The position numbers and the translations under genes are program-made. From NCBI GenBank assembly GCA_045105075.1, contig JBGCDD010000024.1, positions 1-10,714 of the forward strand: a DNA stretch of 10,714 nt, given 5' to 3'. Below the pieces are notes generated by a model, which had not been told where the DNA came from, did not search any database, and was given only the letters and a program-made list of their open reading frames with translations. The stretch comes from JBGCDD01 sp045105075 (lineage in GTDB: Bacteria > Pseudomonadota > Alphaproteobacteria > Rhodobacterales > Rhodobacteraceae). Below, piece by piece: positions 7,181 through 10,714 of this stretch (within the stretch, counting starts at the first letter, position 1; every line of letters begins with the position of its first letter).

Positions 7181-7470
7181 CAGGCCAGAACCGAGGCGAG
7201 TTTCATCGCCATGCCCATATCGCCATCAACCGTCAACTTGCCGGTCATGAAGGCGCTGGTCGCGTTCAAATCACCGTCAAAGATCGACTGAAAGGTTTCT
7301 TCATCTGCGTTCAAAGTCACGTCGGCATCGCCATCGCCCACGGTTGCACCGTCACTGTCCAACATGATCGAGCCAACATCCGCCACGGCAATCTTTGCTG
7401 TGCCGTCAAACCCGTTTGCAGCAATTTTGCCGCCCAATTCGCTTGCTGCTTTGTTTAGAAAGTCGCTCAT
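7180..7470 (-). CDS. Small SCP2-type sterol/lipid-binding domain protein
   Basis: This 96-residue cytoplasmic protein consists of a single SCP2 domain, a fold with a hydrophobic tunnel that binds lipids or acyl-CoA. The C-terminal family signature is intact: FDGDLNATSAFMTGKLTVDGDMGMAMKLASVL spans 64-95, cited here as its parts FMTGKLTVDGDMG and AMKLASVL. ATG at 7470 is chosen over longer frames because it gives MSDFLNKAASELGGK, the usual N-terminus, and has GAGGAC just upstream; an extension to 7557 would run into the divergent TPR gene. The gene opens the leftward operon and overlaps the hydrolase by one base, suggesting that lipid binding and hydrolysis are linked. The ligand is unknown. 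Confidence 0.9.
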   Translation of the reverse strand: MSDFLNKAASELGGKIAANGFDGTAKIAVADVGSIMLDSDGATVGDGDADVTLNADEETFQSIFDGDLNATSAFMTGKLTVDGDMGMAMKLASVLA

Positions 7471-7542
7471 TTCGGTCCTCACCAAGATTTTGACACGCAT
7501 CCGTCTGGATATTAGCGCGCGCCACGTTAAAGTAGTGTTGTT
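7471..7542. promoter_or_regulatory. Divergent promoter region between SCP2 and TPR genes
   Basis: These 72 bases separate two genes read in opposite directions, so promoters for both sets must lie here or inside the genes. On the minus strand TAATAT (7514-7509) is a fair -10 for the SCP2 operon, but its -35 is poor. On the plus strand TTGACA is present at 7490-7495 without a good -10 at normal spacing. The Shine-Dalgarno GAGGAC of SCP2 is at 7480-7475. Exact start points cannot be assigned. Confidence 0.45.
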
Positions 7543-8169
7543 ATGAGCGTGAACCAATCCAATCGCAAAGGTATCGTGGCGACATGTCTGCTGCTAGTCA
7601 TGTTTTCCTTACCTTTGGGCGCACAAGTGTCCGATCCGGACGCCGATGTTGCCCCCGCCGCGCCGCCAGCCGAGGCTGTGCCTGCGCCTGATTTGCAAGA
7701 TGAAACCGAGTTGCTGGCGGCTTTGGCCACCGCTGACCTGGCTGAATCGCGTAAATTTGACCGTCAATTGCAGGCTTTGTGGTCCAAAAGCGGCTCGCCC
7801 TCGCTGGATCTGCTGCTGAAACGTGGTCGCGATGCGATGGAGGTGGAAAACACCCGCGCCGCAATCGAACATCTGACCGCCTTGACCGACCATGCGCCTG
7901 ATTTTGCCGAAGGCTGGCATGCCCGGGCCTCGGCCTTTTTCAACGCCGATCTTTTTGGGCCGGCGATGGCAGATCTGGAACGCGCGCTGTCCCTGAACCC
8001 CAACAATTACAATGCCATCTATGGATTGGGCGCAATTCTGGAAACCTTTGGCGATGAAAAGCGCGCCTATGAAGCGTACAAACGCGCTTCCGACTTGCAT
8101 CCCCATCATGAAGACATATCCAAAGCCCTCGTGCGGTTGGAACTGCGTGTGCGCGGCAAAGCTCTGTAG
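7543..8169 (+). CDS. Exported tetratricopeptide-repeat protein
   Basis: This 208-residue protein has an N-terminal signal: KG at 9-10, a hydrophobic core IVATCLLLVMFSLPL (11-25), and a likely cleavage after LGA (25-27). The mature protein starts with a Pro/Ala/Asp-rich flexible stretch (about 29-52), then helical sequence and about three TPR units at roughly 89-120, 121-154 and 155-188, with AIEHLTALTDHAPDFAEGW, ALSLNPNNYNAIYGLG and AYEAYKRASDLHPHHE showing the usual A/L/Y/P spacing. It should act in the periplasm as a protein-protein interaction module; no enzymatic motif is visible and no partner can be named. The start is the only suitable ATG, with a weak Shine-Dalgarno. The helicase gene begins 24 bases after its stop, so the two probably share a transcript. 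Confidence 0.85.
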   Translation: MSVNQSNRKGIVATCLLLVMFSLPLGAQVSDPDADVAPAAPPAEAVPAPDLQDETELLAALATADLAESRKFDRQLQALWSKSGSPSLDLLLKRGRDAMEVENTRAAIEHLTALTDHAPDFAEGWHARASAFFNADLFGPAMADLERALSLNPNNYNAIYGLGAILETFGDEKRAYEAYKRASDLHPHHEDISKALVRLELRVRGKAL

Positions 8170-8177
8170 TCCAGAGC
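8161..8177 (+). other. Small hairpin holding the TPR stop codon
   Basis: GCTCTG (8161-8166) and CAGAGC (8172-8177) form a 6-bp stem; the TPR stop codon TAG (8167-8169) is in its 5-base loop. The helicase Shine-Dalgarno AGGGG (8181-8185) begins four bases later. No T-run follows. It might modulate translation of the helicase as ribosomes clear the TPR gene, or may be chance. Confidence 0.3.
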
Positions 8178-8193
8178 AATAGGGGCAGATGAC

Positions 8194-10714
8194 ATGGGCA
8201 ACGGGTCGTCCCGGATCGTGGCTGTTTTGGGCCCGACGAATACGGGCAAGACGCATTATGCCATCGAGCGGATGCTGGGCCATCGCACCGGTGTGATCGG
8301 CTTGCCGCTGCGGTTGTTGGCGCGCGAGGTATATGATCGAATCGTGTCGGTGCGCGGCCCTTCCGTGGTGGCTTTGGTCACTGGCGAGGAACGGATCGTG
8401 CCGCCGCGCACGCAGTATTGGGTGTGCACGGTTGAGGCGATGCCCGATGGCATGGGCTGTGATTTTCTGGCCGTGGACGAAATTCAGCTTTGTGCCGACC
8501 CCGAGCGTGGCCATGTGTTCACCGACAGGTTGTTGCGCGCGCGCGGCCTTCACGAGACGTTGTTTTTGGGCTCCGCCACCATGCGCGGCCCGATCGCGCA
8601 ACTGGTGCCCGAAGCGCAGTTTACCTCGCGCGAGCGGATGAGCCAGATCACCTATTCCGGGTCGAAAAAGATCAGCCGCATGCCCGGGCGCAGCGCGATT
8701 GTCGGATTTTCGGTAGATAACGTCTATGCGATTGCCGAACTGCTCAAGCGGCAAAAGGGCGGGGCGGCGGTGGTGATGGGCGCACTTTCCCCGCGCACCC
8801 GCAACGCCCAGGTCGAGCTTTATCAGTCGGGCGAGGTTGATTATCTGGTGGCCACCGACGCGATCGGCATGGGGCTGAACCTTGATATCGACCATGTGGC
8901 ATTCTCTGCGCTGTCCAAATTTGACGGCCGCCGCATGCGCCCGCTGGCCCCAAACGAGCTGGCCCAGATTGCCGGGCGCGCGGGGCGGGGCATGTCCAAT
9001 GGCACCTTTGGTGTCACCGGCGAGGCGCGCCCGTTGGATGACGGGGTCGCACAGGCGATTATGGACCATCGCTTTACGCCGCTAAAAAAGCTGAACTGGC
9101 GCAGTGCGGCGTTGCAATTTGGCTCGGTCGATTCGCTGATCCGGTCACTGGAAGTACCGCCAACGGGCGAAACGCTGATCCGAGCCCGTGAAGCTGACGA
9201 CTTGGGCGCGCTGAAATCACTGGCCCAGGTTGATGAGGTGTTTGCCCGCGCCAGTGACGGCGCTTCGGTGCGGCTTTTGTGGGATGTGTGCCGGATTCCG
9301 GACTTTCGCGGCATCAGCCATGCCGAACACGCGGCCTTGCTTGAGGTGATTTTCAATCATTTGCACCAAAGTGGCAGCGTTCCGGACGACTGGATTGCCC
9401 GTCAAATTCGCCGAATTGACCGAAGTGATGGCGATATAGACACATTAAGCAAAAGATTGGCGTTTATCCGCACATGGACCTATGTCGCACAGCGCAAAGG
9501 TTGGACACGTGACGAAAGCCATTGGCGTGACGAAACGCGCGCGGTAGAAGACAGGGTATCGGATGCGCTGCACGCGGCGCTGACACAGAGATTTGTGGAC
9601 CGGCGCACATCGGTTTTGCTGCGCCGTCTCAAACAGAAGGAGGCCCTTTTGGCCGAAGTGAACGAAAATGGTGACGTGACCGTCGAGGGCGAATTCGTCG
9701 GACGGCTCGAAGGGTTCCGGTTTTCTGCCGACAAAGGCGCCGGTGGGGCCGAGGACAAGGCGATCAAGTCGGCCTCGTTGCAGGCGCTGGCGCCGCAGTT
9801 CCATCTGCGTGCGGACCGTTTCTACAACGCGCCCGACACCGAGATTGACTATACCGAGCAAGGCGGCCTGATGTGGGGCGAACATGCGGTGGGCAAACTG
9901 GTGGCCGGCTCTGAACCGCTCAAGCCGCAGGTTGAGGTGTTTGTGGACGACACCGCCGGGCCGGATGTGATCCAGAAAGTGCAGCGCCGGTTACAGCATT
10001 TCATCGACCGCAAGGTGGCAGCGCTGTTTGAGCCGCTGTTGAACCTGCAGCGCGACGAAACGCTTTCGGGGCTGGCGCGCGGGTTCGCGTTCCGCATGGT
10101 CGAAGGTTTGGGCGTGTTGCCGCGCGGCGATGTTGCCGACGAGGTCAAACAGCTGGATCAGGACGCACGGGGCGCGTTGCGCAAACACGGGTTGCGCTTT
10201 GGTCAATTCACAATTTTCCTACCCTTGCTGTTGAAACCGGCGCCGACGCGGCTGCGGTTGGTGCTGTGGTCGCTCAGCAAAGATTTGCAGGAATTTCCCG
10301 AAGCGCCGCCCCCCGGATTGGTGACAGTGCCCGCTGATGGGCATGCGCCGGAGGGCTATCACGCCATGTGCGGCTACCGCGCCGCCGGTGATCGTGCGAT
10401 TCGCATTGATATGCTGGAACGACTGGCCGACATGCTGCGCACTGAAAACAGCCGCTCTGGATTTGAAGCCAAGGCCGATATGCTGTCGATCACCGGCATG
10501 ACGCTGGAGCAATTCAGCGATCTGATGCAGGGCCTCGGGTATCGCGCCGAACGCGGCGAGCGGGTCAAGCAACGTGTGCCAAAGGCAGCGGATGCCGTTG
10601 CGGCCGAAGTTACCCCGGCTCAGACCGCTGAAACAGCGCAACCTGACCAAGACAGCCCCACGCCAGACAATGCTGAGCTAGTCGAAGCTGAGACTGGGGA
10701 AGCTGAGATTGGCG
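8194..10714 (+). CDS. Suv3-like superfamily 2 RNA helicase, C-terminus beyond the window
   Basis: This large ATP-dependent helicase resembles mitochondrial Suv3, which unwinds RNA during turnover. The frame is open from ATG 8194 to the window end, 840 codons without a stop. Motifs, in order: Walker A GPTNTGKT (13-20), motif II DEIQ (95-98), motif III GSAT (126-129), ATDAIGMGLNL (220-230), and motif VI QIAGRAGR (258-265). SKFDGRRMRPL just before motif VI is characteristic of Suv3. The Suv3 C-terminal region follows, with DIDTLSKRLAFIRTW (about 414-428) and YVAQRKGW (430-437). A long conserved bacterial extension (about 440-785) comes next, and from about 795 the sequence becomes an Ala/Glu/Pro/Thr-rich, acidic, probably disordered tail. 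AGGGG at 8181-8185 is the Shine-Dalgarno. It lies 24 bases after the TPR gene. The substrate (RNA or RNA/DNA) is inferred from family only. Confidence 0.93.
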   Translation, partial: MGNGSSRIVAVLGPTNTGKTHYAIERMLGHRTGVIGLPLRLLAREVYDRIVSVRGPSVVALVTGEERIVPPRTQYWVCTVEAMPDGMGCDFLAVDEIQLCADPERGHVFTDRLLRARGLHETLFLGSATMRGPIAQLVPEAQFTSRERMSQITYSGSKKISRMPGRSAIVGFSVDNVYAIAELLKRQKGGAAVVMGALSPRTRNAQVELYQSGEVDYLVATDAIGMGLNLDIDHVAFSALSKFDGRRMRPLAPNELAQIAGRAGRGMSNGTFGVTGEARPLDDGVAQAIMDHRFTPLKKLNWRSAALQFGSVDSLIRSLEVPPTGETLIRAREADDLGALKSLAQVDEVFARASDGASVRLLWDVCRIPDFRGISHAEHAALLEVIFNHLHQSGSVPDDWIARQIRRIDRSDGDIDTLSKRLAFIRTWTYVAQRKGWTRDESHWRDETRAVEDRVSDALHAALTQRFVDRRTSVLLRRLKQKEALLAEVNENGDVTVEGEFVGRLEGFRFSADKGAGGAEDKAIKSASLQALAPQFHLRADRFYNAPDTEIDYTEQGGLMWGEHAVGKLVAGSEPLKPQVEVFVDDTAGPDVIQKVQRRLQHFIDRKVAALFEPLLNLQRDETLSGLARGFAFRMVEGLGVLPRGDVADEVKQLDQDARGALRKHGLRFGQFTIFLPLLLKPAPTRLRLVLWSLSKDLQEFPEAPPPGLVTVPADGHAPEGYHAMCGYRAAGDRAIRIDMLERLADMLRTENSRSGFEAKADMLSITGMTLEQFSDLMQGLGYRAERGERVKQRVPKAADAVAAEVTPAQTAETAQPDQDSPTPDNAELVEAETGEAEIG

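Noticed and set aside
7471..7557. N-terminal extension of the SCP2 protein to 7557
   Set aside because: It would overlap the start of the divergent TPR gene, its added residues are unlike SCP2 proteins, and the ATG at 7470 has a good Shine-Dalgarno.
7609..9069. Minus-strand open frame (486 codons) opposite the TPR and helicase genes
   Set aside because: It covers two well-supported genes in antisense, is His/Arg/Gln-rich and lacks any family signature.
1..10714. CRISPR arrays, insertion sequences, tRNA genes, phage genes or a defence island
   Set aside because: No spaced direct repeats, transposase or integrase motifs, terminal inverted repeats or tRNA-like cloverleaf were seen; all stretches are accounted for by housekeeping-type genes.

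Overview
The window looks like chromosomal DNA of an alphaproteobacterium, most likely of the Rhodobacterales (Roseobacter/Rhodobacter) type. This rests on protein character and organisation: a Suv3-like helicase, a small SCP2 protein beside a PldB-like hydrolase, a PP_1105-type ATP-dependent ligase with its associated exonuclease, and GC-rich codon use with many long antisense shadow frames. No mobile element, CRISPR array, tRNA or rRNA is visible, and coding density is very high. Ordinary genes explain the window. I do not see a clearly new system, but several pairings and gaps deserve a second look.

Left part (1-3301, minus strand). Transcription reads right to left through a YqiK-type flotillin, then, 20 bases later, a Tat-exported UrtA/AmiC-like substrate-binding protein, then a UrtB/LivH-type permease that leaves the window. 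A perfect 8-bp hairpin lies between the binding protein and the permease. The permease carries an apparent one-base frameshift about 60 codons in.

Middle (3504-7470, minus strand). A second leftward set runs SCP2-like protein, PldB-like alpha/beta hydrolase, metallo-beta-lactamase/beta-CASP exonuclease, ATP-dependent DNA ligase. SCP2/hydrolase share one base (TGATG) and exonuclease/ligase share four (GTGA), so translational coupling is likely. A probable intrinsic terminator follows the ligase. The exonuclease-ligase pair is half of the known bacterial Lhr-Core/Exo/Lig/MPE repair cluster; the helicase and phosphoesterase are not beside it.

Right part (7543-10714, plus strand). After a 72-bp divergent intergenic region, a secreted TPR protein is followed 24 bases later by a large Suv3-family RNA helicase, whose reading frame stays open to the window edge (840 codons visible).

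Taken together, the window holds a solute importer behind a membrane-scaffold protein, a lipid-handling pair transcribed with DNA end-processing and sealing enzymes, and a divergent envelope-TPR/RNA-helicase pair. Functional links across these groups are inferred from gene order only.
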